Notes: generated from the letters alone by a model not told the origin. A stretch of 54,278 bases of DNA from UBA9076 sp964418835 (GCA_964418835.1 CAYQNJ010000009.1:1-54278), one strand, 5' to 3'; counted from the first letter of the stretch, positions 34,762-48,534 are shown. Numbers and translations: made by a program.

Positions 34762-36606
34762 TTAATGATATTCTGCAAGTTCTTCCCATTTATTCATTAA
34801 GTTTTCTATTTGATTATGTATATCATCAATTTCACCATCTAACTCATTCATTTTTTGATAATCATGATAATATTCTGGTTCAAATCTTAACTCCCTTTTT
34901 TCTTCTAATAACTCTTCTAACTCCTGTATTTTAGCTTCTAATTTTACGATTTCTCTTTTTGCATTAATAGGTTTTATACTTTGTTTTACTTCTTTTATTA
35001 CTGGTTTTTCTATTATTTCAACCACTTCTTTATTTGCGTATTCTTCATATCCATAAGGATAATATGTTACATCATTATCGTTTATAACTAAAATAGAAGA
35101 TGCGATTTGTTTAATAAAATATCTATCATGAGACACAAACAAAATGGTACCATCATATTCTTTTAAAGATTCTTCAAAAGCTTCTTTACCTGGAATATCC
35201 AAATGGTTTGTAGGTTCATCAAGCATTAAGAAGTTTGCTTGTTTAAGAAGAAGTTTTGCAAAGCTTAATCTAACCTTTTCTCCACCAGATAATACACTTA
35301 CATTCTTAAACACATCATCAGTACTAAATAAGAATTGTCCTAAAATAGTTCTTATTGTTGTTCTATCTAAATCTGGATATTCATCCCACAACTCTTCTAT
35401 TACAGTCTTAGTAGAATCAAATTGTGCAAGTTGTTGGTCAAAATAACCTACTTCTATTTGATGACCATATAAATATGAACCTCCCAATGGTTTTACTTGT
35501 CCAACCAAAGTTTTTAGTAATGTAGATTTTCCTGTTCCATTTTTACCAATAATAGCTATTTTATTACCATGCAAGATTTCTAGATTTACCTTACAAAGTA
35601 CTTCATCATATCCAATGCTTAAATCTTCCATGATTAATACAGTTTTACCACCCTTAACCTTAGATTTAAACCTTGCTTTAAAGGTTTTAGTATCAGGATT
35701 ATCTGGATCTTCAATTCTTTCCATTCTTTCTAAATACTTAATTTTTGATTGTGCAAATGCAGCTTTATTCTTTTTATATCTAAACTTTTCAATTAATGTT
35801 TCTAATCTTTCAACTTCTTTTTGTTGGTTATTATATGCTACTTGCATCTTTTCTAAATCATTTCTTTTTTGATTTACAAAAGATGTATAGTTACCAACAT
35901 ATTTACTCATTTTCCCATACTCTATTTCATATACAACATCAACAACATCATCCAAAAACATCCTATCATGACTTACTAATACCACTGCTTTTGGATATCT
36001 TTTTAGATATCCTTCTAGCCATTCAATAGTTTCTAAATCTAAATGGTTTGTAGGTTCATCTAGTAATAAAATATCCGGTTTCATTAATAGTAACTTTACA
36101 AATGCTATCCTTGTTCTTTGACCTCCTGAAAATGTTTTAACTTCTCTATTTAAATCACTTTCATTAAAACCAAACCTACTAAAAACTGTTTTCATTTCAG
36201 ACTCATAAGAATATCCATTTAACATTTCAAACTTACTTTGCAGTAATGCATATTTTTCAAGTGTTTTTTCACTATGATCTTCTTTCATAATGCTTTCTAA
36301 GTCTTTTAATTCTTCTTCTATTTTAAATATCTCACTAAATGCTTCATTTAATTCCTCTAATACAGTTTTATCTTCATCTTCTAAAGTTTTTTGTGCAAGA
36401 TAACCTATCGTAATGTTATTTTGTTTATGAATAGTACCTGAGTCTAAGTTTTCATTTCCATTTATACATTTTAAAAGCGTTGACTTCCCACAACCATTTC
36501 TTCCTACGATTGCAATTTTCTCAACGTTTTTAATTTCAAATTGGATATCAGAAAATACTGATGACGCTCCAAATGATTTACTTCCTTTATTAATTTGATA
36601 TAACAT
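34762..36606 (-). CDS. ABC-F family ATPase (YdiF-like, ribosome-associated)
   Basis: A 614-residue soluble protein with two ABC ATPase domains and no membrane helices, as in ABC-F translation factors. Domain 1 has GRNGCGKST (about 36-44), FSGGQRTRIA and ILLLDEPTNHLD; domain 2 has GKNGTGKST, LSGGEKVRLS and FLMLDEPTNHLD. A P-site tRNA-interaction linker with charged coiled coil lies between, and a second coiled coil ends the protein. Length and order suggest a YdiF-like housekeeping member rather than a dedicated antibiotic-resistance ABC-F, though the two cannot be separated by sequence inspection alone. It starts 3 bases after licD without a clear ribosome binding site. Confidence 0.92.
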   Translation of the reverse strand: MLYQINKGSKSFGASSVFSDIQFEIKNVEKIAIVGRNGCGKSTLLKCINGNENLDSGTIHKQNNITIGYLAQKTLEDEDKTVLEELNEAFSEIFKIEEELKDLESIMKEDHSEKTLEKYALLQSKFEMLNGYSYESEMKTVFSRFGFNESDLNREVKTFSGGQRTRIAFVKLLLMKPDILLLDEPTNHLDLETIEWLEGYLKRYPKAVVLVSHDRMFLDDVVDVVYEIEYGKMSKYVGNYTSFVNQKRNDLEKMQVAYNNQQKEVERLETLIEKFRYKKNKAAFAQSKIKYLERMERIEDPDNPDTKTFKARFKSKVKGGKTVLIMEDLSIGYDEVLCKVNLEILHGNKIAIIGKNGTGKSTLLKTLVGQVKPLGGSYLYGHQIEVGYFDQQLAQFDSTKTVIEELWDEYPDLDRTTIRTILGQFLFSTDDVFKNVSVLSGGEKVRLSFAKLLLKQANFLMLDEPTNHLDIPGKEAFEESLKEYDGTILFVSHDRYFIKQIASSILVINDNDVTYYPYGYEEYANKEVVEIIEKPVIKEVKQSIKPINAKREIVKLEAKIQELEELLEEKRELRFEPEYYHDYQKMNELDGEIDDIHNQIENLMNKWEELAEYH

Positions 36607-36609
36607 AAT

Positions 36610-37422
36610 CTATAATTTAATATCCACAATATGTTTTGGATTTCTTTTATCAACCGGTGGTATTTTCATATAATCAGGTGCTATTGCAACGCATAAATAA
36701 TTATGATGATTATTAGCAACTGGAAGTTTTGTGTCTTCAAACTGTACATACTTAACTGGATAAATATCTGACTTTTTAAAAATAAATGGTTTAAATGGAT
36801 TCTTAAAAGTCCAACATAAATCAAATCCAATATGTTTTGATCCCTTATTTCTATCACCATAACTTCTAGCATTTTTTACAAATACATCTTTTAATACAAT
36901 TGGATTAATTTTTATATTATCAAAAAGTGCAATTACAGGTGCTAAGCCCATATTAAATAATCTAAAAGGTAAATCAAGTAATTTATTGTTATTTACATAG
37001 TCATAGACAAAAACATCCACAAATATACCATCACATTCAGTAATTCTATTTTCTAATAAAGTATTAACTTCTTTTACATACGTACCTTTTTTTCTTATCT
37101 TCATTGCAGGTATTAATGGATTATATCTTTTATCCCTTTCATAACAATGAAAAACATATTTATCGTGCAGTGACTTTTCTAAAGCTTTTATAAACCTATG
37201 ATAATCATCCTTCATCATTGCAATATCCGCATCATCATCCCATGGAATAAACCCTTTATGTCTTATTGCACCTAAAGCTGAGCCACCATTTAAAAAATAA
37301 GGTATATTATGTTTTTTACAAATTTCATCAATATCTTTAAGCATCTCTAAAAGAACTGTTTGAACATCTCTTACAGTAATCTTAGTACCATCATCATTTT
37401 GTTTTAATATATATTCTTCCAT
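36610..37422 (-). CDS. LicD family phosphotransferase-like protein
   Basis: A 270-residue LicD-family protein (nucleotidyltransferase fold) from ATG 37422. The core motif LNGGSALGAIRHKGFIPWDD then DADIAM (about 45-70) holds the acidic metal-binding cluster. LicD proteins transfer phosphocholine or other phospho-groups to cell-surface polymers such as teichoic acid. No choline uptake or kinase gene (licA-C) is nearby. The start lies directly after the asnS terminator T run and has no Shine-Dalgarno-like sequence, so expression is probably low or depends on read-through. Confidence 0.86.
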   Translation of the reverse strand: MEEYILKQNDDGTKITVRDVQTVLLEMLKDIDEICKKHNIPYFLNGGSALGAIRHKGFIPWDDDADIAMMKDDYHRFIKALEKSLHDKYVFHCYERDKRYNPLIPAMKIRKKGTYVKEVNTLLENRITECDGIFVDVFVYDYVNNNKLLDLPFRLFNMGLAPVIALFDNIKINPIVLKDVFVKNARSYGDRNKGSKHIGFDLCWTFKNPFKPFIFKKSDIYPVKYVQFEDTKLPVANNHHNYLCVAIAPDYMKIPPVDKRNPKHIVDIKL

Positions 37423-37450
37423 CAAAAAAGAAAGCCAAGCTAATGGCTTT
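37423..37450 (-). terminator. Terminator after asnS
   Basis: AAAGCC at 37431-37436 and GGCTTT at 37445-37450 form a 6-bp stem followed on the minus strand by C and a T6 run, immediately before the licD ATG. Confidence 0.8.
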
Positions 37451-37457
37451 TTCCTTT

Positions 37458-38840
37458 CTAAAATAATAAGTTCTTAGGAGTTCTAGCAAAAGGTATAACA
37501 TCTCTAATATTTTGAATACCAGTGATATACATAATAAATCTTTCAAACCCTAAACCAAACCCTGCGTGTTTACATCCACCATATCTTCTTAAATCTAAAT
37601 ACCATTCTAAACTTTCTCTATGAACATTCATTTCTTCCATTCGTTTAATTAAGTAATCTAGACGTTCTTCTCTTTGTGATCCTCCTACAAGTTCACCAAC
37701 TGATGGTACTAGTAAGTCACAAGCCGCAACTGTTTGTCCATCATCGTTAAGTCTCATGTAGAAAGCTTTAATATCTTTAGGATAATCTGTAATAAATACA
37801 GGTCCATTAATTACTTTCTCACAAATATATCTTTCATGTTCAGTATTTAAATCCATACCCCAACTTACTTTATTTTCAAATTCAACATCAGCTTTTTCAA
37901 GAATTTCTATAGCTTTTGTATATGGAAGCCTTTCAAACTTAGAATTTTTTACATGTTCTAATCTTTCAAGTAATGTTTTGTCAATAAATTCATTAAAGAA
38001 TTTCATTTCTTCTTCACATTCATTCATTACATATTCAATACAATATTTAACCATATCTTCTATTAGGTTCATATCATCATCTAAATCCGCAAATGCAATT
38101 TCTGGTTCTATCATCCAAAACTCAGAAGCATGTGTTGTAGTATTAGAATTCTCAGCTCTAAAAGTAGGTCCAAAAGTATAAACATCTCTAAATGCTAAAG
38201 CATATGCCTCAGCTTGAAGTTGTCCAGATACTGTTAGACTAGCTTTTTTACCAAAGAAATCATCTTCATACTTATTATCACTTCTAGTAGTTACTGTAAA
38301 TACTTCACCAGCACCTTCAGCATCATTACCTGTAATAATAGGCGCATGAACATATATAAAACCTTGGTTTTGGAAAAATTCATGTATTGCCATAGACAAT
38401 ACGCTTCTAACTCTAAATACAGCATTAAATGTATTTGTTCTTACTCTTAAATGACCAATCTCTCTTAAATATTCAAAAGAATGTCTTTTCTTTTGTAGTG
38501 GATAAGAATTATCACAAGATCCTTCTAAAACTATTTCTTTAACTTCTAATTCAAAAGGTTGTTTTGCTTCTGGTGTCTTTTTAAACAAACCAATAACTTT
38601 AATTGCAGTACCTGTTAAATACTTACATACTTCATCAAAATTATCTAGGTTATCACCATAAACTAATTGAACACTTTTAAAATATGTTCCATCATTTAAT
38701 TCAATAAAACCTATAGACTTAGAATGTCTATTTGTTCTTATCCATCCTTGCATTTCAACATATTCAATTTGATCTTCTTCAATACTGCTACCGAACTTAC
38801 AAAATTCATATAGCTCACGAGCGGTCATAAAACTAATCAT
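37458..38840 (-). CDS. asnS: Asparaginyl-tRNA synthetase
   Basis: A class II synthetase charging tRNA-Asn, 460 residues. The N-terminal OB-fold anticodon-binding domain covers about 25-110 (VEMQGWIRTNRHSKSIGFIE); motif 2 is FGPTFRAENSNTTTHASEF near 225 and motif 3 is GFGLGFERFIMYITG near 428. The ATG at 38840 follows AGGAG at good spacing; the ATG at 38828 does not. It follows rex by 11 bases. Its presence means asparagine is charged directly rather than only by GatCAB. Confidence 0.96.
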   Translation of the reverse strand: MISFMTARELYEFCKFGSSIEEDQIEYVEMQGWIRTNRHSKSIGFIELNDGTYFKSVQLVYGDNLDNFDEVCKYLTGTAIKVIGLFKKTPEAKQPFELEVKEIVLEGSCDNSYPLQKKRHSFEYLREIGHLRVRTNTFNAVFRVRSVLSMAIHEFFQNQGFIYVHAPIITGNDAEGAGEVFTVTTRSDNKYEDDFFGKKASLTVSGQLQAEAYALAFRDVYTFGPTFRAENSNTTTHASEFWMIEPEIAFADLDDDMNLIEDMVKYCIEYVMNECEEEMKFFNEFIDKTLLERLEHVKNSKFERLPYTKAIEILEKADVEFENKVSWGMDLNTEHERYICEKVINGPVFITDYPKDIKAFYMRLNDDGQTVAACDLLVPSVGELVGGSQREERLDYLIKRMEEMNVHRESLEWYLDLRRYGGCKHAGFGLGFERFIMYITGIQNIRDVIPFARTPKNLLF

Positions 38841-38851
38841 AAAACTCTCCT

Positions 38852-39511
38852 TTATTCGTTATTCTTTGTTGCATTTGTTTGAAACACTAATTCTTGTATG
38901 CTAGATACAACGTTAACTTCTTTAACTATTACATTTTTTGGCACTAGGAAATGTTCAGAAGTGAAATCTACTATTCCAGTAATACCACTATCTACCAAAA
39001 TATTAACTGTTTCTTGTACATTTTTTGAGATACATAATATTGCTATTCTACATCCTTCAGGCATTTTTTCTTTAATTTCTAAGATATCATATACAGGTAC
39101 TGAAGAAGATTTTACATTAGATGGTTTTACATCAAATGCACAAACTATTTCTCCAACAACATTATTCCACTTATTATAATTAAGCAAAGCTTTTCCTAGA
39201 TTACCAACACCGATTAAGATAATCTTCTCATCAAAACTAACACCTAATTTACCACTAAACTTTTCGATTAAACTTTCAACATCATAACCATAACCTTGTT
39301 TTCCAAATCTACCTATAAATGAGAAATCTCTTCTAATAGTAGTAGGTTCAATTGATACTAACTTTGATAATTCACTAGACATAACTCTTGTAATACCTTC
39401 TTTAGATAAATGCCTTAATGCCTTTAAATAAATTGGGTATCTTTGTAATGTAGCTTTTGGAACCATAACTGTAGTTTCATCGTTTAAATCATTATTCTTT
39501 TTTTCATTCAT
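38852..39511 (-). CDS. rex: Redox-sensing transcriptional repressor Rex
   Basis: A 219-residue DNA-binding repressor that senses the NADH/NAD+ ratio. The N-terminal winged helix (about 18-80) includes KATLQRYPIYLKALRHL and ISVEPTTIRRDFSFIGRFGKQG-like text; the C-terminal Rossmann domain has ILIGVGNLGKALLNY near 98. The ATG at 39511 is preferred; a GTG three codons earlier is the alternative. Rex typically controls fermentation genes in Firmicutes. It stands between tsaD and asnS and probably shares their transcript. Confidence 0.95.
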   Translation of the reverse strand: MNEKKNNDLNDETTVMVPKATLQRYPIYLKALRHLSKEGITRVMSSELSKLVSIEPTTIRRDFSFIGRFGKQGYGYDVESLIEKFSGKLGVSFDEKIILIGVGNLGKALLNYNKWNNVVGEIVCAFDVKPSNVKSSSVPVYDILEIKEKMPEGCRIAILCISKNVQETVNILVDSGITGIVDFTSEHFLVPKNVIVKEVNVVSSIQELVFQTNATKNNE

Positions 39512-39573
39512 TTTTATCACCCATTACATTCTAACATTAATTTTATATTTGTGAAATATATATTATATATTAA

Positions 39574-40584
39574 CTAGCATATTTCTATATCTTTGCTAGG
39601 TTGTGCAGAAAAATCAAGGTTTCCAAATAGTTTATGGTCATATGCAATGCTTCCAGCTGCTGCAATCATAGCCGCATTATCTGTACAGCACCATAATGGA
39701 GGTATTGTTAATTTGATGTCTGGATGTTTTAATATCATCTCTTGCATTAACTCTCTTAATCTTGAATTAGCTGCAACTCCTCCTGCTAAAACTAAGTGTT
39801 TTGGTTTATAGTCATCTAATGCTTTTTCTGTTATTTTTAATATTTGTTTTAAAGCACTTTCTTGAAAACTATATGCAATATCTTCTTTGATTACTTCTTC
39901 ATTATTTCTTTCAATTCTATTCATTAATTGAATAACTGCAGACTTTAAACCTGAAAAAGAAAAGTCATAAGATTTTTCTACATGAGGAATTGGTAAAGTA
40001 TAATTTGATTTACCTAGTTTTGCAAGTTTATCAATTGCAGGACCTCCAGGATAGCCTAATCCTAACACCCTAGCCACCTTATCATAAGCTTCTCCAATTG
40101 CATCATCTTGTGTAGTTCCTACTACTTCAAAACTCCACTCATCTTTCATTAATACAAGTTCTGTATGACCTCCTGATACAACTAAAGCAAGTAAAGGAAA
40201 CTTTAATTCATCCACAAAACTATTCGCATATATATGTCCTATTATGTGATGCAACGGAATTATTGGTTTGTTGTATAACCATGCAATTGTTTTTGCTGCT
40301 TGAACACCAACATGTAATGAACCAATTAATCCTGGTCCTTGTGTAATAGCAATTGCATCAATATCATCCATTGTTACTTTTGCTTCTTTTAGTGCTTCTT
40401 CAATTACCACAGATATATTTTCAATATGGATTCTTGAAGCAACTTCTGGTACAACACCACCATATAATTTATGTACATTAATTTGACTACTTACAATATT
40501 TGAAAGTATTTGATTATTGTCTTTTACAATCGAACAAGCAGTTTCATCACAACTTGTTTCAATAGCTAATATATATTTACTCAT
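39574..40584 (-). CDS. tsaD: tRNA N6-threonylcarbamoyltransferase TsaD
   Basis: The catalytic subunit that transfers the threonylcarbamoyl group to A37 of ANN-decoding tRNAs (t6A). The 336-residue ASKHA-fold protein shows ILAIETSCDETACSIV near the start, the metal-binding H113-x3-H117 in HHIIGH, SGGHTELVLM near 133, and GGVAANSRLRELM near 270. It overlaps rimI by 8 bases with GGAGG upstream, in the operon tsaE-tsaB-rimI-tsaD. Confidence 0.97.
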   Translation of the reverse strand: MSKYILAIETSCDETACSIVKDNNQILSNIVSSQINVHKLYGGVVPEVASRIHIENISVVIEEALKEAKVTMDDIDAIAITQGPGLIGSLHVGVQAAKTIAWLYNKPIIPLHHIIGHIYANSFVDELKFPLLALVVSGGHTELVLMKDEWSFEVVGTTQDDAIGEAYDKVARVLGLGYPGGPAIDKLAKLGKSNYTLPIPHVEKSYDFSFSGLKSAVIQLMNRIERNNEEVIKEDIAYSFQESALKQILKITEKALDDYKPKHLVLAGGVAANSRLRELMQEMILKHPDIKLTIPPLWCCTDNAAMIAAAGSIAYDHKLFGNLDFSAQPSKDIEIC

Positions 40585-41026
40585 TGTTTCCTCCTAATGG
40601 TTTTACCATTAAATAAGCATCCTCAAAATTATCACTATAATATGCTTTTCTTGTATTTACATTTATAAAACCATGTTTTTTATATAATGATATAGCAACA
40701 TCATTACTTACTCTAACTTCTAAAGAAATATTATCGCAATTAGCACTATTTGCTTCTTCAATAGCCTTATTAATGAGAATATTAGATAATCCATTACCTT
40801 GATAATCTTTAGATACTCCAATAGTAGTAATTTGTGCAATATCAAATATTATCCATATACCAATATACCCAATAATTACACTATTTTCTTCTAAAACATA
40901 ATATTTAGAATAAGGATTTGATTTTATTTCATATTCATAATCTAATTTTTTCCATGGTGAAGTAAATAAATCATTTTCAATCATCATGATTTGATCTAAA
41001 TCAGATAACTTCATCTTTCTAATCAT
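40577..41026 (-). CDS. rimI: Ribosomal protein S18-alanine N-acetyltransferase RimI-like
   Basis: A 149-residue GNAT protein. Acetyl-CoA motif A reads TIGVSKDYQGNGLSNILINK (about 68-87), and the C-terminal part has ISLYKKHGFINVNTRKAYY, the RimI-type end. Its place between tsaB and tsaD is the classic Firmicutes arrangement. The ATG overlaps the tsaB stop as ATGA. RimI acetylates S18 in Escherichia coli; in this lineage the target is assumed. Confidence 0.9.
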   Translation of the reverse strand: MIRKMKLSDLDQIMMIENDLFTSPWKKLDYEYEIKSNPYSKYYVLEENSVIIGYIGIWIIFDIAQITTIGVSKDYQGNGLSNILINKAIEEANSANCDNISLEVRVSNDVAISLYKKHGFINVNTRKAYYSDNFEDAYLMVKPLGGNNE

Positions 41027-41622
41027 TTATTTGCCATATAAGCTGTTGCTTCTTTTAGATATTCAGGAATCAATAAATGAATATTTCCAACTCTTTCCCA
41101 ATAGGGTTTAAGTTTTAAAAATGATAATGCAATATCATTATATTTATCTTCTTTACCAATTAAAGAAAGATCTCCAATTAAATTTTTATCTTCAATTAAT
41201 TCTTTAATAATATCTATTTCATAAACAGTAGGTTTTAATATGGTTTTACCTTTATCAAATATTCCAAAATATGCTCTATTACTTCTAGCATCCATAATTA
41301 CAGCACAATTTTCTTGTGAATCACTATATAACTTTAAAGTATCAAGTGTATATAATGGTATATTGTTTAAAGAACACATGATTTTAGCTACACTCATAGC
41401 TATTCTAACACCAGTATAACTTCCAGGACCTCTAGAAATAACTACCTCATCTATATCCATAGGATTAATATTATATTCTTTACAAAGTTTATCTAAGATA
41501 ACAAAAATCATTTCTGATTGTTTTTTAAAACATTCTTCTTGATAAGACGCTAATATTTCATCATCTTTTATTAAACTAACACAAAGATATTTATGACTGG
41601 TATCCATACATAATACTAACAT
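41023..41622 (-). CDS. tsaB: t6A biosynthesis protein TsaB
   Basis: A 199-residue ASKHA-fold scaffold that dimerises with TsaD and activates it. LCMDTSHKYLCVSLI at the N-terminus and ISRGPGSYTGVRIAMSVAK (about 63-81) are the family motifs. The protein lacks the HxxxH metal site that marks TsaD. It overlaps tsaE by 7 bases with GGAGG upstream. Confidence 0.94.
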   Translation of the reverse strand: MLVLCMDTSHKYLCVSLIKDDEILASYQEECFKKQSEMIFVILDKLCKEYNINPMDIDEVVISRGPGSYTGVRIAMSVAKIMCSLNNIPLYTLDTLKLYSDSQENCAVIMDARSNRAYFGIFDKGKTILKPTVYEIDIIKELIEDKNLIGDLSLIGKEDKYNDIALSFLKLKPYWERVGNIHLLIPEYLKEATAYMANK

Positions 41623-42065
41623 GATATTTCCTCCAATAAAGTTTCATATTGTTTACCATTAGGTATAAAACTAAAAGTTCTAGAATTATCCTCATTAATA
41701 TTAATAGTAATCTCTAAATACTCATTACCTATAATACTGTAAATATACTGTGGCCATTCTATAACCGTTAAACCTTCTCCATCTATTTGTTCTTCAAAAC
41801 CTAAATCTTGATCAAGACCTTCAAGTCTATAAGCATCAATATGATTTAAAGTTAAACTACCTTCATAAATTTTCAAAATATTAAAAGTAGGGCTATTAAT
41901 TGTTTTATTAATATCCAACCCTAAAGCAATACCTTTAGTTAAACAGGTTTTTCCTGCTCCTAAATCACCATATAAAGTAAAAATCATACCAGGCTTTGCA
42001 TGATTACCTAACCTTTTACCTAGTTCTATAGTATCTTTAGCACTTTTTGTAATACAAATATCCAT
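41616..42065 (-). CDS. tsaE: t6A biosynthesis ATPase TsaE
   Basis: A 149-residue P-loop ATPase needed for turnover of the TsaB-TsaD complex. Walker A is GDLGAGKT (33-40), followed by INSPTFNILKIYEG and HIDAYRL, the family's second landmark. It is the first gene of the t6A operon and has GAAAGGA before the ATG. An AT-rich region between it and the rRNA terminator should hold its promoter, but no strong -35 is evident. Confidence 0.95.
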   Translation of the reverse strand: MDICITKSAKDTIELGKRLGNHAKPGMIFTLYGDLGAGKTCLTKGIALGLDINKTINSPTFNILKIYEGSLTLNHIDAYRLEGLDQDLGFEEQIDGEGLTVIEWPQYIYSIIGNEYLEITININEDNSRTFSFIPNGKQYETLLEEISC

Positions 42066-42137
42066 AATATTCCTTTCAATCGCATAATATATAATACAAT
42101 ACTTTAATAAAATAAGTATAATATTTACTCAAATTAA

Positions 42138-42164
42138 GAAAAAAGATACCTTGCGGTATCTTTA
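42138..42164 (-). terminator. Terminator of the rRNA operon
   Basis: AAAGATACC and GGTATCTTT form a 9-bp stem with a 4-base loop (about 42143-42164); the A run on the plus strand gives the T run. It follows the 5S rRNA by a few bases. Confidence 0.92.
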
Positions 42165-42168
42165 ATTA

Positions 42169-42282
42169 ACCTGGCAACTTGCTAGTTTCACTATGGCATG
42201 CATAGCTATATTCGCCGTTGAGATGCTTAACTTCTGTGTTCGGGATGGGAACAGGTGTGACCATCTCGCCATCGTCACCAGA
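42169..42282 (-). rRNA. rrf: 5S ribosomal RNA
   Basis: A 5S rRNA of about 114 bases is readable on the minus strand: CTGGTGACGATGGCGAGATG at the 5' end, the universal loop CCCATCCCGAACACAGAAGT, and TTGCCAGG closing helix I. Ends are placed from helix I pairing and may be off by one to three bases. Confidence 0.94.
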
Positions 42283-42370
42283 TCTCAGGATTATTCCCTG
42301 AAAACTAAATAATAGATAATAGACATAATTCTTTCTAATAAGTTGTGTTTGCGTCTTTACAATTCTCGTG

Positions 42371-45266
<2,896 letters not shown>

Positions 45267-45424
45267 CTGCCACAGGGTCGAGATTTTCTCCCCATGGACT
45301 TTTGTTTGAACTGTTTTAATTACTTTACACTGTTTTCCTAAATCATTACGTTTATGTTCTGATTTTTAGAAATCTAGTTTTTTCAACTATCAGAAAGACC
45401 TATCTGTCTTTCTCTATTATTCAG

Positions 45425-45437
45425 TTTTCAAAGAACA
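45425..45437 (-). promoter_or_regulatory. rRNA spacer boxA-like antitermination element
   Basis: The minus strand reads TGTTCTTTGAAAA, the Firmicutes rrn boxA pattern, in the 16S-23S spacer. Related CTGAAAACT-type boxes occur before 16S (near 47145) and before 5S (near 42298). The spacer (about 45267-45520) holds no tRNA gene. Confidence 0.7.
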
Positions 45438-45520
45438 ATCTTATTGAAGAATCTTTCGATCCCTCAAAACTAAATAGGAAACTATCCATATAACGTCGGT
45501 TGTACATCTTTCTCCTTAGA

Positions 45521-47066
<1,546 letters not shown>

Positions 47067-47179
47067 AATGACTCATTTTATTCACTGACTTCTATGTCAG
47101 TTATTTCCTTTTAAATTGACGTTGTTTTGTTTAATTTCCTATTCAGTTTTCAGAGATCGTCACCAAGTGGTGCTTTACT

Positions 47180-47208
47180 ATAATATCAAACCCGGTAAAT
47201 CATGTCAA
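47180..47208 (-). promoter_or_regulatory. rRNA operon promoter
   Basis: On the minus strand a perfect TTGACA (47203-47208), a 17-base spacer and TATTAT (47180-47185) lie about 115 bases before the 16S 5' end, with an A/T-rich tract upstream like an UP element. Confidence 0.9.
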
Positions 47209-47343
47209 CACTTTTTTTTATTTTTTTTAATTTTTTATATTTTATGTTAACTTCGTGTTTGGCTGATTTTTTGCGTCAGCTATATTAGTAAACCACTTTT
47301 CAAAACATAATGCAAGTACTTTTTTCATTTTTTTTAATTTTTT

Positions 47344-47877
47344 TTAATTTTCTTTAATTAATCGTTGATAAAGCTCATAATACTTATTAATATAACCATC
47401 ATTAAATGGGGCTTTCATACCTTGTATATCAATTAACAACATATTTAATTCTTTTTCCAATATATCCATTAGTTCTTTAGAATAATTCATTTTCTTACTA
47501 TGAATTGAATACTCATCTTCATCTAATATTTCATATTCTCCATTTGGATATAACTTTACATCTAAATCATAATCAATATTTTTTATAGCTTCTCCATCAT
47601 ATAAACTAGGTGATGCAATATTACAGTAATAATAAATACCAGTTTTTCTTATCATAGTAATCACATTAAACCATCTATCCTTATAAAAGAAACATATTGC
47701 TGGTTCTCTTGTGTACCATCTTCTTCCATCTGACTCTATTACCCAAGTCTTATTTGTGACAACAACTAACTTATCATCATCTGTTTCTATCACAAACCCC
47801 TTACTCCAAGTTCTATGAAGGCTTCCATCATGCTTATATGATTGTATATAAACGTGATCTAAAACATTTGGTTTCAT
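47344..47877 (-). CDS. DUF402 domain protein
   Basis: A 177-residue soluble protein of the DUF402 family, counted from ATG 47877, which follows AAAGGGAGG. The longer reading to 47928 crosses the thiT terminator and is rejected. Conserved text includes PAICFFYKDRWFNVITMIRK (about 58-77) and YYCNIASPSLYDGEAIKNID (about 82-101), matching the DUF402 barrel. Family members bind divalent metal and hydrolyse nucleoside di- or triphosphates, so a small-molecule phosphatase role is plausible but unproven here. A TATAAT at 47903-47908 may be its -10 box. Confidence 0.82.
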   Translation of the reverse strand: MKPNVLDHVYIQSYKHDGSLHRTWSKGFVIETDDDKLVVVTNKTWVIESDGRRWYTREPAICFFYKDRWFNVITMIRKTGIYYYCNIASPSLYDGEAIKNIDYDLDVKLYPNGEYEILDEDEYSIHSKKMNYSKELMDILEKELNMLLIDIQGMKAPFNDGYINKYYELYQRLIKEN

Positions 47878-47913
47878 GTTTACCTCCCTTTTATGCTTGT
47901 CTATTATAACATT

Positions 47914-47941
47914 AAAAAAGCTTTCCACTAGAGGAAAGCTA
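47914..47941 (-). terminator. Terminator after thiT
   Basis: AGCTTTCC and GGAAAGCT form an 8-bp stem followed on the minus strand by a T run, starting within the last codons of thiT. Confidence 0.87.
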
Positions 47942-48505
47942 TTCCTTTATACCTATAAAGTTTATTTTTGATTTCTTTACTACATTAATTACTATAGGAA
48001 CAAGTATTAGTGCAACTATTATTGTGCTTATGTTATAAGGACTATTATAACTTAAAGAAAAAGCCCAAGCTGCACCACTTCCAGCAACACTTCCTTCTGG
48101 TGGCCAATAGTACACACCAGATAACACTGTAGAAGCTAATCTTAATAAACCTACAACCACTATACCAATATATACATTTGAAATCTTTGAAACCTTTGGA
48201 AGTAATGATGCTAAACCAACACCAGCCATTGGAAGTATATAATCTAATAGATATTGCATTGGATTTAAATACCAATTATTTAGTCCATACATAAAACCTA
48301 CAAGCCACCATCCTAAACCAACTCCAACTCCTTTTTTCCATCCCAAATGATATGAGGCAAGTAATACTGGAATAATCGCAACATTAATTGAACCACCATT
48401 TGGCATCTGTAATATAGGAATGAATTGTCCTATATAATCCAGAACTATGGCTAATGCAATATACAAAGCCATATAAGTAAGATCTAATACTTCATTTCTC
48501 TTCAT
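47939..48505 (-). CDS. thiT: Thiamine transporter ThiT (ECF S component)
   Basis: A 188-residue membrane protein of about six helices that binds thiamine with high affinity and works with shared ECF energy-coupling subunits, which are not in this window. Landmarks are LTYMALYIALAIVLDYIGQF near the start, NGGSINVAIIPVLLASYHLGWKKG-like text (N36 to G59), and LLDYILPMAGVG near 85. The TPP riboswitch directly upstream supports the substrate assignment. The ATG follows immediately after the leader's T7 run. Confidence 0.95.
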   Translation of the reverse strand: MKRNEVLDLTYMALYIALAIVLDYIGQFIPILQMPNGGSINVAIIPVLLASYHLGWKKGVGVGLGWWLVGFMYGLNNWYLNPMQYLLDYILPMAGVGLASLLPKVSKISNVYIGIVVVGLLRLASTVLSGVYYWPPEGSVAGSGAAWAFSLSYNSPYNISTIIVALILVPIVINVVKKSKINFIGIKE

Positions 48506-48534
48506 AAAAAAACACCTCCGTTTGAATGAGGCGT
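48506..48534 (-). terminator. Expression platform of the thiT riboswitch
   Basis: A 6-bp stem (CGCCTC at 48528-48533 with GAGGTG at 48513-48518, minus strand) is followed by seven T and then directly by the thiT ATG. The 3' arm is also the GGAGG ribosome binding site, so the same hairpin can stop transcription or hide the start site. Confidence 0.8.

Noticed and set aside
45267..45520. Possible tRNA in the 16S-23S spacer
   Set aside because: No cloverleaf, TTCGA loop or CCA end is visible; only boxA-like and processing sequences are present.
47261..47281. Hairpin GCTGA...TCAGC before the rRNA promoter
   Set aside because: No T run follows on the minus strand, where the neighbouring genes are read, so it is not a convincing terminator.
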